Counted from the first letter of the stretch, positions 40,901-52,705 are shown. The stretch is DNA of 64,000 bases from Gallionella sp. (GCA_028714075.1 JAQTMZ010000004.1:178580-242579); one strand, 5' to 3'. Notes: generated from the letters alone by a model not told the origin. A program made the numbers and translations.

Positions 40901-42788
40901 GTACCAGATGGCCTTGAAGAAAGGGGTGGAGTTAACGCTGTTCACTGACCCAGCCATCCCCGCGGCCGTCATGGGCGATGCCGGGCGGCTGCGCCAGATA
41001 CTGGTCAACCTGGCGAACAACTCCATCAAGTTCTCCAGCGGACAAGATCGCCCGGGCAAGGTATCGGTGCGCGCCGTGCTGGTTGAAGATGATTCACATC
41101 TAATAACCGTTCGTGGTGATGCTTCGATAAGCTCAGCACAGGGTACGCAAAGCGTATCGAACCACTTGAGCAAGCCCTTCGATACCTCAGGGCGAACGGT
41201 TGGGGGAAATGCGGAACAAGTGGCGGTGGAATTCCGCGTGACCGACAACGGCATCGGCATCGACGAGGCGACCCAAGTACGGCTGTTTACCCCCTTCACC
41301 CAGGCCGACATTTCCACCACCCGCACCTATGGCGGCACCGGATTGGGGCTGGTCATCTCGCGGCGACTGGCAAACATCATGGGCGGCGAGATCACCGTGC
41401 AGAGCGAACCGGGCAAAGGCTCGATATTCAGCGTGCGCGTGCCGTTCATGCTGCCGCCGGAGGTAGATCGGGATTCATCCCGGCTTGTCGCGTTAAAACA
41501 TGACCTACTCGCAGGGCTACCCTGTCTGGTGGTGGGTGGTGCGGAAAGCCTGGCCGATGACCTTGCCACTTATCTTGCACATGATGGCGCGGTGGCCGAA
41601 CGGGCGGAAGACCTGGCGGCGGCCAAGCAATGGATTATCAGCCTCCCTCCCGGCCTGTGCATCGTGGTCATCGACACTGCGGCTGTAAACGCACCGCCGG
41701 CCACGTCGCTACTGTATGAACTGCGTGCCGCAGCCCGCGCCCGGCCCGGCATTGATATTCGTTTCGTCGCCATCGAGCGCGGCGGGCGCAGGCAGTGCCG
41801 GGCAGTGGCTGCCGATCTGGTTGGTCTGGATGCCGAGGTGATGCATCGCCGCACGTTCCTGCAGGCGGTGGCGATTGCCGCCGGGCGGGCGGAACAATCT
41901 GCCCCGGAAGAAACACACGGCGATGCCCACGTAAAACCCCGGTTGTCCCGCGAGGAGGCGCGCCGCAGGGGCAGCCTGATCCTGATCGCCGAAGACAACG
42001 AGATCAACCAGAAAGTCATCCTGCAACAACTCATGTTGCTCGGAAAAACCGCCGATGTCGCCAACAATGGCCGCGAGGCGCTGAAGCGCTGGCAGAGCGG
42101 CGCTTACGCGATCCTGTTCGCCGACCTGCACATGCCCGAGATGGACGGCTACGAGCTGACCGCCGCGATCCGCGATGCCGAGGAAACCGATGCCAACAAG
42201 CCGCGCATCCCGATCATCGCTTTCACCGCCAACGCGCTCAAGGGCGAGGCCGATCATTGCCGCGCCGTCGGCATGGACGATTACCTGAGCAAGCCGGTGC
42301 AACTAGCCGACCTGAAGGCGATGCTGGAAAAATGGCTGCCGGTGATTAGCTCTGACCCGATAGCGGACACGGGCGTATTGCCATACGCCCCTACGCGCGC
42401 CCGAATGGTAGGGACGTATGGCGATACGCCCTCGGTGGCAAAGAAGCCATCCCCATCTTCCGCTCCCGTCGATGTGAATGTGCTCAAGGCGCTGATCGGC
42501 GACGACGCGGCGCTGATCCGCGAATTCCTGCACGACTTCCGTCTCAGCGCGGCAAAGATAGCGGCCGAGCTGCGCGCCGCCTGCGCGGCGGGCGAGACTG
42601 CAACTGCCGGTGCGCTGGCGCACAAGCTCAAGTCGTCGTCGCGCTCGGTGGGTGCCTTGGCGTTGGGCGAATTGTGCGCCGTAATGGAGCAGGTGGGCAA
42701 GGCTGCAGACACGGCAGCTCTGGCAATGCTGTTGCCAAAATTTGAGCAGGAACTGGCAAGCATTGAAAATTTTCTTGGAGAGAATTGA
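37935..42788 (+). CDS. Membrane multi-PAS hybrid histidine kinase
   Basis: 1617 residues. Three N-terminal helices (about 20-40, 53-75, 95-118), a Cache-like periplasmic domain (119-380), a fourth helix (about 390-412), PAS (about 435-550; [16 protein letters not shown]), GAF (about 565-735), PAS (about 750-870), HisKA with His912 ([12 protein letters not shown]), HATPase (about 1015-1180), degenerate receiver, REC (about 1350-1475; [12 protein letters not shown]) and HPT with His1563 ([12 protein letters not shown]). Two in-frame repeats: residues about 1055-1090 inside HATPase (41106-41200) and about 1479-1500 between REC and HPT (REP pair, [18 protein letters not shown]). The HATPase insert may affect function. 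Begins 7 bp after the EAL gene. Confidence 0.9.
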   Translation: MHMMAPNQKKPVLDRLTPAGVALLYAVFAAVWIAASDYLLTLSISDPLLHSRTELFKGLAFVAVTGMLLYLLLKGWHERLSDNWATMQASGIAPSNTIRLSLVFVALTLVIPLIGWAIVKIHMPQTELETYRNLEAVAKLKAEQIENWLNERRGDSEGLVSSAGFSQQVGQYLRHRQRDTKLLGQIMDRLRSLHTNYAYDSILLLDADGQLLASLGKDVDMPSALRDLLHVSLASKQIQRSSPYRDEFGRVNLDWIVPITIPDRQDKRAVAAVVLRVIPDHFLYPLIRNWPSASTSAETLLVRRDGESVLFLNELRHRKDAPLTLRRPVSEPKLPAAAAIRANQPGTVQGVDYRGVKVLAAYRPVAGTHWHIVAKIDHNEVFAPMWNMVHWIALIAFTAITAIMAALLLLWRQQQRVQRLTLAVQLAAATEESEEKFRKITESAQDAIIMMDTGQHISFWNAAAERIFGYTAAEAIGQELHALITPPSAQAGFAHAFPHFQETGEGPIIGKVREATALRKDGEKFPVELSISATQFNGKWHAIGVVRDITRRKANEAKIQRLTQLYAALSQCNQAIVRCTDEAELFPQICRDAVQFGGMKMAWIGLLDPGAQTIKQVASFGDGAGQLQGLEIPVDADSPFGRGSTGAAIRENRPYWCQDFQHDPLCASWNESGAHPDWAASAALPLHRDGSVVGAFTLYAAEMNAFDEDARKLLAEMATDISFALDNFAHEAQRERAESEVRLLAQRLTLATEAASIGIWDWHLKTDHWYATATYFTMLGYEPEEGFLDRSVWLERMHPEDRDMAAEKIRAVLAGSEAPFQYEVRIRHADGDYRWINTIGRVAELDENGKATRMLGVRLDITERKQVQEAIYRLNEELEAKVIARTAELDKARLEAEQANRSKSDFLAAMSHEIRTPMNGVIGMIDVLQQSSLTGSQMEMANIIHDSAYSLLSVINDILDFSKIEAGKLQIEIAPMDVSGVVDGTCESLYQMALKKGVELTLFTDPAIPAAVMGDAGRLRQILVNLANNSIKFSSGQDRPGKVSVRAVLVEDDSHLITVRGDASISSAQGTQSVSNHLSKPFDTSGRTVGGNAEQVAVEFRVTDNGIGIDEATQVRLFTPFTQADISTTRTYGGTGLGLVISRRLANIMGGEITVQSEPGKGSIFSVRVPFMLPPEVDRDSSRLVALKHDLLAGLPCLVVGGAESLADDLATYLAHDGAVAERAEDLAAAKQWIISLPPGLCIVVIDTAAVNAPPATSLLYELRAAARARPGIDIRFVAIERGGRRQCRAVAADLVGLDAEVMHRRTFLQAVAIAAGRAEQSAPEETHGDAHVKPRLSREEARRRGSLILIAEDNEINQKVILQQLMLLGKTADVANNGREALKRWQSGAYAILFADLHMPEMDGYELTAAIRDAEETDANKPRIPIIAFTANALKGEADHCRAVGMDDYLSKPVQLADLKAMLEKWLPVISSDPIADTGVLPYAPTRARMVGTYGDTPSVAKKPSPSSAPVDVNVLKALIGDDAALIREFLHDFRLSAAKIAAELRAACAAGETATAGALAHKLKSSSRSVGALALGELCAVMEQVGKAADTAALAMLLPKFEQELASIENFLGEN
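41106..41200. repeat. ACCGTTCG inverted repeat inside the HATPase domain
   Basis: Ends ACCGTTCG and CGAACGGT with inner CTTCGATAAGCTCAG / CCCTTCGATACCTCAGGG parts. Related to the half-copy CCGTTCACCCTGAGCTTGTC at 63560. The homologous upstream kinase lacks this stretch, so about 35 residues were inserted in frame. Confidence 0.75.
42371..42431. repeat. REP pair (BIME-like), copy D, inside a hybrid kinase
   Basis: GGGCGTATTGCCATACGCCC plus CTAC, then GTAG plus a variant hairpin with two base changes, in the same 61-bp inward layout as copy C. It is translated in frame in the linker between REC and HPT of the large kinase. Confidence 0.88.
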
Positions 42789-42998
42789 GCCAAAGTTGTT
42801 CTCGCCTGGGATAATTTTATTGCCAAGCCTATGCCTGCCGCTAACCAGCCTGCCCGGATGGAAGGCTGGTGGCCATATCTGCCTGTAGATGAGCAATGGC
42901 CGTCATGAACATATCCTGACTTCCATTGAACTTTAGTCCAATATATTTTTCCCGATTACAGGAGTAGCTTTAGCCTCAAATTTCCGGAGGTATTTATC

Positions 42999-43478
42999 AT
43001 GGGTTCAGCATGGAAAAATCAGTGGAGCGTCGGGAATGCCATAATTGATTCAGAGCACCGGAATTTGCTGGGTATGGCCTACAACATAGAATCCATGATC
43101 AAAACAGAGAGCCTTTCCGCCATAGCGCATGAACTCGAGCAGTTTGAATATTGGCTATGCGATCATTTTGAAAATGAGGAAGAGATTGCGCGGGCGGTCG
43201 ATTTCGATTTTACCAATAACGGGTTGGCGCATCAAAATTTGCTGGAGGAATTTCATCGCATGACGGACGAGTTGATGTCCTACGGAAACATGTTGCCCGG
43301 CAGTACCGCAAAGCGTTATTCCCATTTCTTGGATGAGTGGCTGGTGGTTCACATCCTGAAGGAAGACATGCTGATGAAGCCGATGCTACAAGCACATGCT
43401 TATGATTTCATACCCGATCACAAGACTAAATCTGAAGCACCCCTGAAAGCCAGAACCTGGAACGAGCGTTTCAGGTAA
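42999..43478 (+). CDS. Bacteriohemerythrin
   Basis: 159-residue hemerythrin-domain protein binding O2 at a di-iron site. Ligand pattern: IIDSEHRNLLGMAYN, CDHFENEEEIARA, GLAHQNLLEEFHRM and VHILKEDMLMKPML, with the W...IDxEH start of canonical bacteriohemerythrins. CCGGAGG site at 42984-42990. It follows the chemosensory operon after a 210-bp gap, so separate transcription is likely. Oxygen delivery or sensing linked to the signalling operon is a position-based guess. Convergent with the helicase gene. Confidence 0.85.
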   Translation: MGSAWKNQWSVGNAIIDSEHRNLLGMAYNIESMIKTESLSAIAHELEQFEYWLCDHFENEEEIARAVDFDFTNNGLAHQNLLEEFHRMTDELMSYGNMLPGSTAKRYSHFLDEWLVVHILKEDMLMKPMLQAHAYDFIPDHKTKSEAPLKARTWNERFR

Positions 43479-43496
43479 GCGCATTGAGCATCTACC

Positions 43497-46400
43497 TTAT
43501 GCGCCATCGTCGTCCGGCAACGGAGCCAGCAACGCGGCAATGTCGGCTTCGCCGAATTTGACCAGACCGTTGACATCTTCGGACAGGATACTGGCGGCGA
43601 GCTCGGCTTTTTTCTCCTGTAGCGCCAATATTTTTTCTTCGATGCTGCCCGCCACGACCAGCTTGTAAACGAACACGTTCTTGGTCTGCCCGAGCCGGTG
43701 GGCGCGATCCGTGGCCTGATTTTCCACGGCGGGATTCCACCACGGGTCATAATGGATCACCGTGTCTGCGGCAGTCAGGTTCAGCCCTACCCCGCCCGCC
43801 TTGAGGCTGATCAGGAAAATCGGCACTTCGCCATCCTGAAAACGGCGCACCACTTCTTCGCGGTTTTGCGTGTCGCCGGTAAGTTTTACATAGCCCAGAT
43901 TTTCAGCCATCAGCTCCGCTTCGATCAGTTCGAGCATCGAGGTGAATTGCGAAAACACCAGGATGCGCCGCCCTTCGCTGACCAGTTCCGGCAGCATTTC
44001 CATGAGCATGTCGAGCTTGGCGCGTTCTTTGACTTTTTTGGCGGCAGTCAATTTCAGCAGGCGCGGGTCGCAACACACCTGACGCAATTTGAGCAGCGCG
44101 TCGAGAATGATGATGTGGCTGCGCGCAAAGCCTTTCGCGGCGATTTCTTCGCGCACGCGCTGATCCATCGCGGTGCGCACCGTTTCGTAAAGGTCGCGCT
44201 GCCCGCCCTCCAGTTCGACGGTGCGAATGATGAATGTTTTGGGCGGCAGCTCTTGCGCGACATCTTCCTTGCGCCTGCGCAGAATGAACGGTTTTACGCG
44301 CCTGGCCAACAGATCGCGGCGCAATTTGTTGCCCTGTTTCTCAATCGGGTTGCGCCAGGTTTTGGTGAACTGTTTGGCATCGCCCAGCAATCCCGGCAAC
44401 AGAAAATCAAACTGCGCCCACAGCTCGCCCAAGTGATTTTCCAATGGCGTTCCGGTGAGGCACAGGCGATGGCGCGCGTTCAGCTTGCGCACCACTTGTG
44501 CCGCCTGGCTGGATACGTTTTTAACCGTCTGCGCCTCATCCAGAATCAGCAGGTGGTAGTCATGCTCCGCCAATGCCTCTTCATCCCGCCACAGCAGCGG
44601 GTAGGTGGTGATAATAACATCGTGCTCCGGGATCGTCGGAAAATGCTCCGCCCGTTCTTTGCCGTGCAGGGAAAGCAGCTTGAGCTGCGGGGCAAACCGT
44701 TCCACCTCGCGCTTCCAGTTGAAAATCAGCGAGGTGGGCAACACCACCAGCGACGGTTTATCCATGCGCCCGCTTTGCTTTTCGAGCAGCAGGTGCGCCA
44801 GTGCCTGCGCGGTTTTACCCAGCCCCATGTCGTCGGCCAATATCCCGGACAGCTCCTGTTCGCGCAAGAATTGCAGCCAGGACAAGCCTTCGAGCTGATA
44901 GGGGCGCAGTTGCAGCGCAAAGCCCTCGGGCGGGTTCACCGCTTTGATGCCGACGGTATTCTTGAGTTTATTGGCGAGCGCCACTACGGCATCCATGCCC
45001 TTGAACTGCCAGCGCTCCATCCCGGACAATTCGCTGATCCGCGCCACATCATAACGGGACAAGCGGATTTCGCTGCCCGCCCTGCCATCGAATAATTCGA
45101 TCAGGGTGCGCGCCAGCGGCTTGATGCGCCCGGCGGGAACATGCACCCTGCCGCCTTCATTGAGCAACAGTTCGATTTGCTCTTCATCGTCCATCTTTTC
45201 CAGATGAAGCGCGTCCAGCCAGCGCGGGTCGATCTTGAACAAGGCATGCAGCATGGGTGCCAGCGGCAGGCGCTGGCCATTGACCACAATTCCCATGTTG
45301 AGGCTGAACCAGCCGCCCTCCTCTTCGCCGAATTCCGCTTCCCATGCTTCCACTTCGAGAACATGGTGGCGAAAGCCTTGCGGAATGACAATCTCCCAAC
45401 CCGCCGCACGCATCTGCGGAACCGCTTGCTGCATGAAAGCTGGCCAGGATTTTTCGCTTTCCAGCACAAAAACTGGCCGCTCGCCTATGTTATCGGACGT
45501 GCCATAACCTGATAGCTCTTCCAGACCATATCCGCCAAGCGACTTCAGCGCATGTTTCTCCAGTTTTGGGTCGCGTGTCACACGCACAGTCTCGCCATTT
45601 TGCAACGTGACGAACTCGCCCGGATGATCGGGGGACAAGACTGCATCACCATAACGGAATTTGACGCACGCAAAATCCAGCTTCTGCGTGCCATAACGAT
45701 AGCCGCGAAAACTACTCATCCATGCAGGTTTTGAAGTATCCAGCAACAGCACCGGCACCAGCTTGGCCGCGATAATACGCAGCCGGTCGGTGCTGGGCGG
45801 CGGCAAGCCCGGAACCATTTCGCGCAACACCTCGGACACTACCGGAACATCGATTTCGGCGAGCGGTGGCATATTCAGCAACTGCACGACCTGTACCGGC
45901 GATTGTGCCATTTTCAATTGCCCAATTTCTCCCGCGCCGGCATCGGCATACCAGGTCGCCTCATTGAACGGGAACACCTCTATGGCCGCGCTGCTGACAA
46001 CCCTCGGCACCATCTTCCCGGAATCGTCTGCACCCCATTCCAGATGCGCTTTGCGCGCCTTGCCCTGCTTCAGGCGAACCGGCTCCGTTTTCAGGTAGCT
46101 GCTGCCCGCCAGCGATTCCATGAAGAACAGCCGCCCGCTCGCCAACAAGCGTGTCAGAATCTCGTTGCCCTGTGCGCCCCGGACCGGGAAATAGTCGTGC
46201 TTGTCGCGCTGTTTCCACAACAGGCGCAGGATAGTCAGGTCTTCTTCGGTAACAAACTGCGGCGGGTGTACCAGGGCACGCTCCACGTTGCTCCACTCCT
46301 CCAGTCGGCTCAGCAATCGTCCTGCATCATCCAGTTTGCATTTGTAGATACCAAAAACATGGTTGCCCGTATAGGCAGATTTGGTGAGTACATAGCACAG

Positions 46401-46793
46401 TTTTTCAGGCTTTGGTGCTGGCTTCGCCGCCTTCCTTGGCGAAGTTTTTACCGCACGCCGGAAAGATTCTACCCACTCCAGCACGGCATGATTGATGGCG
46501 GGTGCGCGCGGCAAAGACAAGGCGGACAACAGAACGGCAGCGGTATGTTTGCATTTCCAGCGCACCGGACAACTGCACGTCGGGTCGATGCGCAATTCCC
46601 CCGCCTTGTCGGCATCAAAAAATATCTCCACAAAATAAGGGCGCGGCGACGTTCCCTTTACCTGTGCGGTGATTTTGTCAGGCTGAATTTCCAGATGGCT
46701 GATCGAATTCAGGTAAGCCTTGGCTTTCTGAATTTCGCTCTGGTCGTACCAGTGAATGACATCCTTGACGCTATAAGACTGCGAGATCGACAT
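43497..46793 (-). CDS. SWIM-domain SNF2-family helicase
   Basis: 1098-residue ATP-dependent DNA translocase. SWIM zinc finger near the N-terminus (CSCPVRWKCKHTAAVLL), a large unassigned middle, SNF2 ATPase (about 635-900) with Walker A DDMGLGKTAQAL and DEAQ box LLILDEAQTVKN, LCLTGTPLENHLGELW, and helicase C-terminal domain (about 930-1080; ILVFSQFTSML, SLKAGGVGLNLTAADTVIHYDPWWNPAVENQATDRAHRLGQ). Of the HepA/RapA-related bacterial SNF2 group; the substrate is unknown. ATG 46793 lies 24 bp after the der stop on the same strand. Confidence 0.9.
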   Translation of the reverse strand: MSISQSYSVKDVIHWYDQSEIQKAKAYLNSISHLEIQPDKITAQVKGTSPRPYFVEIFFDADKAGELRIDPTCSCPVRWKCKHTAAVLLSALSLPRAPAINHAVLEWVESFRRAVKTSPRKAAKPAPKPEKLCYVLTKSAYTGNHVFGIYKCKLDDAGRLLSRLEEWSNVERALVHPPQFVTEEDLTILRLLWKQRDKHDYFPVRGAQGNEILTRLLASGRLFFMESLAGSSYLKTEPVRLKQGKARKAHLEWGADDSGKMVPRVVSSAAIEVFPFNEATWYADAGAGEIGQLKMAQSPVQVVQLLNMPPLAEIDVPVVSEVLREMVPGLPPPSTDRLRIIAAKLVPVLLLDTSKPAWMSSFRGYRYGTQKLDFACVKFRYGDAVLSPDHPGEFVTLQNGETVRVTRDPKLEKHALKSLGGYGLEELSGYGTSDNIGERPVFVLESEKSWPAFMQQAVPQMRAAGWEIVIPQGFRHHVLEVEAWEAEFGEEEGGWFSLNMGIVVNGQRLPLAPMLHALFKIDPRWLDALHLEKMDDEEQIELLLNEGGRVHVPAGRIKPLARTLIELFDGRAGSEIRLSRYDVARISELSGMERWQFKGMDAVVALANKLKNTVGIKAVNPPEGFALQLRPYQLEGLSWLQFLREQELSGILADDMGLGKTAQALAHLLLEKQSGRMDKPSLVVLPTSLIFNWKREVERFAPQLKLLSLHGKERAEHFPTIPEHDVIITTYPLLWRDEEALAEHDYHLLILDEAQTVKNVSSQAAQVVRKLNARHRLCLTGTPLENHLGELWAQFDFLLPGLLGDAKQFTKTWRNPIEKQGNKLRRDLLARRVKPFILRRRKEDVAQELPPKTFIIRTVELEGGQRDLYETVRTAMDQRVREEIAAKGFARSHIIILDALLKLRQVCCDPRLLKLTAAKKVKERAKLDMLMEMLPELVSEGRRILVFSQFTSMLELIEAELMAENLGYVKLTGDTQNREEVVRRFQDGEVPIFLISLKAGGVGLNLTAADTVIHYDPWWNPAVENQATDRAHRLGQTKNVFVYKLVVAGSIEEKILALQEKKAELAASILSEDVNGLVKFGEADIAALLAPLPDDDGA

Positions 46794-46817
46794 GGTTAAA
46801 ATAACGGCGTGGCCCAA

Positions 46818-48221
46818 TTATCCATACAGCTTGCGGCCGCGAATCCGTGCGCGATGCGCCTTGCGCTGCTCGGCCTCGGTGAGCGGCTTGGGTTTTTTGC
46901 CCTCGAACGGGTTCTTGCTGGAGTTGAACTGAATTCTGAGCGGCGTACCTTGCAGCTTGAAAATTTCGCAGAAGGTGCGTTCCAGATAACGCGAGTAGCT
47001 GGCCGGAACATCGTCCAGACCGCTGCCGTGAATCACGATCAGCGGCGGGTTGCTGCCGCCCTGATGGGCATAGCGCATCTTGGGAGTGAAGCGCCCGCCC
47101 TTGGGCGGCGCTTGTTTTTCCAGTGCGCCTATCAGGGCGCGGGTAAGTTTCGGTGTGGACAGTTTTGCCATCGCCGCCGCATAGGCTTCATCGACAGACT
47201 TGAGCACATTCGCAATGCCGTTGCCGTGCAATGCGGATATGTAATGCAGCTTGGCGAAGCTCAGGAAATGCAGTTTGCGCTCGATGTCGCGCTTGACTTG
47301 GTCGCGGTGATGTTCGTCCAGCCCGTCCCATTTATTGACCGCCAGCACCAGTGCGCGCCCCGCCTGCAACACGAAATCTGCGACATGCGCGTCCTGTTCG
47401 GTGATCTGGTCGCGCGCATCCACCACCAGCACCACCACGTTGGCGTCTTCGATGGCCTGCATGGTCTTGATCACGGAAAATTTCTCCACCGCCTCGTCCA
47501 CCTTGCCGCGCCGCCGCACCCCGGCTGTGTCGATAATGGTGTATTGCTTGCCATCGCGTTCGAAATCGATGTAGATGCTGTCGCGTGTGGTGCCCGGCTG
47601 GTCGAACGCGATCACGCGCTGCTCGCCGAGAATCGCATTTACCAGCGTGGATTTGCCGACATTGGGGCGCCCGACGATGGCCAGTTTCGGCGGATGTTCG
47701 TGGCCGGCTTCTTCCTCGGCTTCTTCAAGCGGAAAATTCTCCAGCGCAATCTCGACCACTTCGCTCACGTTGTCGCCGTGCGCCGAAGAAATCGGCAGGG
47801 GTTCGCCCAAGCCCAGCTCGAAGAACTCGGCGGTCACTTTGGCGCGCTGCATCCCCTCTGCCTTGTTGACCAGCAGCAGCACCGGCTTGCCGGTCTTGCG
47901 CAGTTGCTCGGCGATGATCGCGTCCTGCGGCGTACAACCCGCGCGGCCATCGACCAGAAACAGCACCATGTCTGCTTCATCCACCGCCTGGCGGCTTTGC
48001 TTGGCCATCTCGAACATGATGCCGTCCTTGGCGACCGGCTCCAGCCCGCCGGTGTCCACCACCAGATAAGGCCTGTCCCCTACCCTGCCGCGCCCGTAAT
48101 GACGGTCGCGGGTCAGCCCCGGCAGATCGGCGACCAGCGCGTCGCGGCTGCGCGTGAGACGGTTGAACAAAGTGGACTTGCCCACGTTCGGACGACCAAC
48201 TAAAACCAGTGTGGGCAACAT
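46818..48221 (-). CDS. der: Ribosome-assembly GTPase Der (EngA)
   Basis: Essential double-GTPase for 50S maturation, 467 residues, normal length. Two G domains: [32 protein letters not shown] (about 9-40) with NKAEG, and [32 protein letters not shown] (about 185) with NKWDG. C-terminal KH-like domain and basic tail ([31 protein letters not shown]). Member of the ndk-to-der run, after bamB. Confidence 0.97.
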   Translation of the reverse strand: MLPTLVLVGRPNVGKSTLFNRLTRSRDALVADLPGLTRDRHYGRGRVGDRPYLVVDTGGLEPVAKDGIMFEMAKQSRQAVDEADMVLFLVDGRAGCTPQDAIIAEQLRKTGKPVLLLVNKAEGMQRAKVTAEFFELGLGEPLPISSAHGDNVSEVVEIALENFPLEEAEEEAGHEHPPKLAIVGRPNVGKSTLVNAILGEQRVIAFDQPGTTRDSIYIDFERDGKQYTIIDTAGVRRRGKVDEAVEKFSVIKTMQAIEDANVVVLVVDARDQITEQDAHVADFVLQAGRALVLAVNKWDGLDEHHRDQVKRDIERKLHFLSFAKLHYISALHGNGIANVLKSVDEAYAAAMAKLSTPKLTRALIGALEKQAPPKGGRFTPKMRYAHQGGSNPPLIVIHGSGLDDVPASYSRYLERTFCEIFKLQGTPLRIQFNSSKNPFEGKKPKPLTEAEQRKAHRARIRGRKLYG

Positions 48222-48256
48222 TTCAACAACCTTATAAAGTGAGAGGATAGGAAATA

Positions 48257-48301
48257 GAGGCTAGGGGCTAGGTTTTGTAATTTTTCCTAGTCCCTAGCCC
48301 C
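48257..48301. repeat. CTAGGGGCTAGG inverted repeat between der and bamB
   Basis: Arms GAGGCTAGGGGCTAGG and CCTAGTCCCTAGCCCC around a 13-bp AT-rich loop. A relative lies at 51403-51466. May fold as a strong hairpin in the der-bamB spacer of the operon. Confidence 0.65.
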
Positions 48302-48310
48302 CAACCCCGC

Positions 48311-49477
48311 TTAACGTATTGACAACGAATACAGCCCGCCGCCGCGTGTCAGTACCAGCAAGCCATCATCCAAACCAACCGGTGCGGTTTTAATCCCGCT
48401 GCCGTCCAGTTTGATGCGCGCGGCGAAACCGCCGTCTTCCCGGTTCAGGCCGTGCAGATAGCCTTCGTAATCGCCAACCACGACATGGTTGCCCAATGCA
48501 TAAGGTGCAGTGGCATCGCGCCGGAGCAATTGCTCGTTCTTCCACACCGTGCTGCCACTGGTCTTGTCGAGGGCCATGACCGACCCATTTGCATCGCTGA
48601 GGTAAAGATATTTGCGCAACACCATCATGCCTTTGTCGCTGGAAATATTGCGATTCCACAACGGGCTGCCTTGCGCGGCTTCGTAACATGCCACCCGCCC
48701 CTGAAACGCGATGGCGCAGACCTGATCGTCATCTACCACGGGGTTGCTGGTAATGTCGCTAATACGCTCCAATTCGGTATTGCCGCGCGGTTGCGATACC
48801 GAAGTTTCCCACAGCACCGAACCATCCTTGATGTTCAGCGCAGCCAATTTGCCACCGGCGAATCCGGCGAATGCCACGCCGCGCTGGAGCGTCACCCCGG
48901 CATGGCTGCGCACCACCAGAGCCGGTGTGCCGCGTTCATATAACCACATGCGTTTGCCGTCCGCCGCGTTCAGCCCGGCGATGCGCCCGTCACCGCTGCG
49001 CACGATCACCACGCCATCAGCCGCTTGCGGCGCGCTCAGCACTTCGCTGGATACCCTGTTTTTCCAGCGCAGCTTGCCATCTTCGCCGTATGCCAGCACC
49101 TCACCCTTATCGCTGCCGATGAGCACCAAGCCTTCGCCGCTGCCCACGCCGCCGCTGACTGACATGCCGCTTTCGATGCGCCATACCGGCTTGCCGGTGA
49201 CACGATCCAGGCGTGTCAGCGTACCCTTTGCCGATACCCCATAGATCGCATTTTTAGTCAGCGCGGGTTGCAGAAAATTCGCTCCCAGATCACCGATATC
49301 GGTTTGCCAGCGCACCTCAAATCTGGCTTTCTCGCCGAATTCCACCAGCTTGGCCGGTTCCGTGCCATCCTTTTTGCCGAACCAGTCTTTCACGGTCGAG
49401 CAGCCGCCCAACGCAAGCAAGACAAACAACAGCGCATGTCCTGAGCAACGTCGCAGGGGCAGATGCGCCAGCTTCAT
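48311..49477 (-). CDS. bamB: Outer-membrane assembly lipoprotein BamB
   Basis: BAM-complex lipoprotein aiding outer-membrane beta-barrel insertion, 388 residues. Lipoprotein signal peptide with lipobox ALGGC (Cys about 26), then an eight-bladed PQQ-type beta-propeller with repeated blades (LVLIGSDKGEVLAYGEDGKLRWKN, VIVRSGDGRIAGLNAADGKRMWLYE, LGNHVVVGDYEGYLHGLNREDG). Starts ATGA-overlapped with yfgM upstream, the conserved yfgM-bamB-der order. Confidence 0.94.
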   Translation of the reverse strand: MKLAHLPLRRCSGHALLFVLLALGGCSTVKDWFGKKDGTEPAKLVEFGEKARFEVRWQTDIGDLGANFLQPALTKNAIYGVSAKGTLTRLDRVTGKPVWRIESGMSVSGGVGSGEGLVLIGSDKGEVLAYGEDGKLRWKNRVSSEVLSAPQAADGVVIVRSGDGRIAGLNAADGKRMWLYERGTPALVVRSHAGVTLQRGVAFAGFAGGKLAALNIKDGSVLWETSVSQPRGNTELERISDITSNPVVDDDQVCAIAFQGRVACYEAAQGSPLWNRNISSDKGMMVLRKYLYLSDANGSVMALDKTSGSTVWKNEQLLRRDATAPYALGNHVVVGDYEGYLHGLNREDGGFAARIKLDGSGIKTAPVGLDDGLLVLTRGGGLYSLSIR

Positions 49478-50112
49478 TTTGCTTCCCCGAGCGCATCCAT
49501 CTTCAGCTGGATCAAATTGCGATAGGCACTCTTGACATCGGTTTTTTCGTAAGCCAGTTTGTATGCGCTTCTGGCCTCTTCTGCCTTGCCCTGCGCACCC
49601 AACACATCTCCCTTTAAATCGGCATACAAGCCATCGAACGAAGCCGGATGCCTAGCTTCCAGCAACTTCAATGCGCCCGCGTAATTTTTCTCATCCAGCA
49701 GCACTGCGGCCAAACGCAGCCGTGCCACCTCCTTCAGCCCGGCTTCCCCGGCGTGGTCGATGACCCATTGCAATTGCGTCTTGGCGCGCGCCACATCTTT
49801 GCCTTGTTCATTGACCTGAGCAGCCAGCAACGCGGCGCGTGAGGCATATGGTGTGGAGGAGAATTTATCCATCACTGCGGCGGCGGCATCGTTGATGCGT
49901 TTGGCATCGTTGCTTTCCAATTGTTTAGTGAATCCCGCATACAGGGTAGCCGCTTCATTGGATTGCTTGTGCTGGTAATACTGCCAGCCGCGCCAGCCGC
50001 CCATCGCGATGGTCACGGCCAGCAGCACGCCAAGCAACCTGGTGCCGTTGTCTTTCCACCACGCCTTGAGCGCGTCGATCTGTTCCTGTTCCTGCAAGTC
50101 CAATGCTGCCAT
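49474..50112 (-). CDS. yfgM: YfgM-like TPR membrane protein
   Basis: 212-residue protein with a short cytoplasmic N-terminus (ALDLQEQEQIDALKAWWKDNG), one helix (about 24-42) and a periplasmic tetratricopeptide domain (about 50-205; TQLQWVIDHAGEAGLKEVARLRLAAVLLDEKNYAGALKLLE). In E. coli YfgM is a SecYEG/PpiD-associated periplasmic chaperone helper; the same role is inferred. Located between hisS and bamB as in most proteobacteria. Confidence 0.9.
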   Translation of the reverse strand: MAALDLQEQEQIDALKAWWKDNGTRLLGVLLAVTIAMGGWRGWQYYQHKQSNEAATLYAGFTKQLESNDAKRINDAAAAVMDKFSSTPYASRAALLAAQVNEQGKDVARAKTQLQWVIDHAGEAGLKEVARLRLAAVLLDEKNYAGALKLLEARHPASFDGLYADLKGDVLGAQGKAEEARSAYKLAYEKTDVKSAYRNLIQLKMDALGEAK

Positions 50113-50121
50113 GATTTACTC

Positions 50122-51390
50122 CTACTTGATAATCCCGTTAATTGTTGCGGTAAGATTCTGCACGCTCACCCGCACCTGTTCACCGCCCTGCATCGGCTTC
50201 ATGCTGACTTCGTTCGCTTGCGCTTCATCGTCGCCGATGACCACCGCCACCGCCGCTCCGCTGGCATCGGCCTTTTTCATTTGCGACTTGAAACTGCCGC
50301 CGCCGCAATGCAGCAGCACGCGCAGGTTGCCGTCACGCAATTGTTCCGCCACCACGCTGGCCAACCGGCTGGCCAGCTCGCCCTGATGCACCACATACAC
50401 ATCCACCACCGATTTTGGCAGCGCCATGCCGTCTTCCTGCAACAGCGCCAGCAGCCGCTCCACGCCCATCGCAAAGCCGGTTGCGGGTGCCGGTTTGCCG
50501 CCAACCTGTTCAACCAGGCCGTCATAGCGGCCACCGGCGCAAATCGTGCCCTGCGCGCCGAGGCGCGTGGTTACCCACTCGAACACGGTGCGGTTGTAAT
50601 AGTCCAGCCCGCGCACCAGATGCGGGTTGATCTCGAACGCCACATCGTGGCGCCTCAGTATTGACTGCACTTCGTCAAAATGCGCGAGCGCATCTTCTTC
50701 CAGCTCATCCGCCAGCCTCGGCGCGGCAGCAACCAATTCCTGCATCGCCGGATTCTTGCTGTCCAGGATGCGTAGCGGATTGCTGTGCAGGCGGCGTGTG
50801 GCGTCCGCATCCAGCACATCCCGGTGCTGCTCGAAATAAGTAATCAGCTTGGCGCGATGCCGATGCCGCGAAGCCGTATCGCCCAGCGTGTTCAGTTGCA
50901 GCGCGACATCGCGCAGCCCGAGTTTGCGCCACAGCCGCGCGCACATCAGAATCTGTTCGGCATCGATATCCGGCCCGGCGAAACCCAATGCTTCCACGCC
51001 GAATTGGTGAAACTGGCGGTAACGCCCCTTCTGCGGGCGCTCATGGCGGAACATCTGCCCGCTGTAATACAACCGCTGCGGCGCGTTATACAGCAAATTG
51101 TGTTGCAGCACGGCGCGCACGCAGGACGCCGTACCTTCCGGGCGCAACGTCAGCTGGTCACCGTTCAGCGCATCCGCAAAACTGTACATCTCTTTCTCGA
51201 CGATGTCAGTCGCCTCGCCGATGGCGCGCTTGAACAACGCGGTCGGCTCGACCAGCGGCATGCGGATGTTGCGGTAGCCGTAGCTGTGCAACCAGTCGCG
51301 CACCACATCCTCGAACCACAGCCAAAGCTCCGCCTCGTCCGGCAGGATGTCGTTCATGCCTTTTACGGCTTGTAGTGTTTCGTTGCTCAT
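50122..51390 (-). CDS. hisS: Histidyl-tRNA synthetase
   Basis: Class II synthetase charging tRNA-His, 422 residues. N-terminal [28 protein letters not shown], catalytic motif 2 [29 protein letters not shown], histidine motifs [15 protein letters not shown] and [15 protein letters not shown], and a C-terminal anticodon-binding domain (about 330-420). Nine base pairs before yfgM. Its upstream spacer holds a repeat that also supplies the end of ispG. Confidence 0.96.
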   Translation of the reverse strand: MSNETLQAVKGMNDILPDEAELWLWFEDVVRDWLHSYGYRNIRMPLVEPTALFKRAIGEATDIVEKEMYSFADALNGDQLTLRPEGTASCVRAVLQHNLLYNAPQRLYYSGQMFRHERPQKGRYRQFHQFGVEALGFAGPDIDAEQILMCARLWRKLGLRDVALQLNTLGDTASRHRHRAKLITYFEQHRDVLDADATRRLHSNPLRILDSKNPAMQELVAAAPRLADELEEDALAHFDEVQSILRRHDVAFEINPHLVRGLDYYNRTVFEWVTTRLGAQGTICAGGRYDGLVEQVGGKPAPATGFAMGVERLLALLQEDGMALPKSVVDVYVVHQGELASRLASVVAEQLRDGNLRVLLHCGGGSFKSQMKKADASGAAVAVVIGDDEAQANEVSMKPMQGGEQVRVSVQNLTATINGIIK

Positions 51391-51402
51391 AATTATAAAT
51401 TC

Positions 51403-51444
51403 GGGGGTTAGAGGCTAGGGGCTGGAAACAGGTTTTTCTAGTCT

Positions 51445-51466
<22 letters not shown>
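51403..51466. repeat. CTAGGGGCT inverted repeat overlapping the ispG 3' end
   Basis: Arms GGGGGTTAGAGGCTAGGGGC and CTAATCCCCAGTCCCTAGC flank a short AT-rich loop. Related to the element at 48257. On the minus strand the arm encodes the last residues (TGLGTGD) and stop of ispG. Confidence 0.75.
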
Positions 51467-52689
<1,223 letters not shown>

Positions 52690-52705
52690 ACTTATTTCAG
52701 CGCCC

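Noticed and set aside
43698..45095. 465-codon plus-strand frame opposite the SNF2 helicase
   Set aside because: Low-complexity antisense shadow; the minus-strand protein has full family motifs.
46809..48203. 464-codon plus-strand frame opposite der
   Set aside because: Antisense shadow of a conserved GTPase with both G domains intact.
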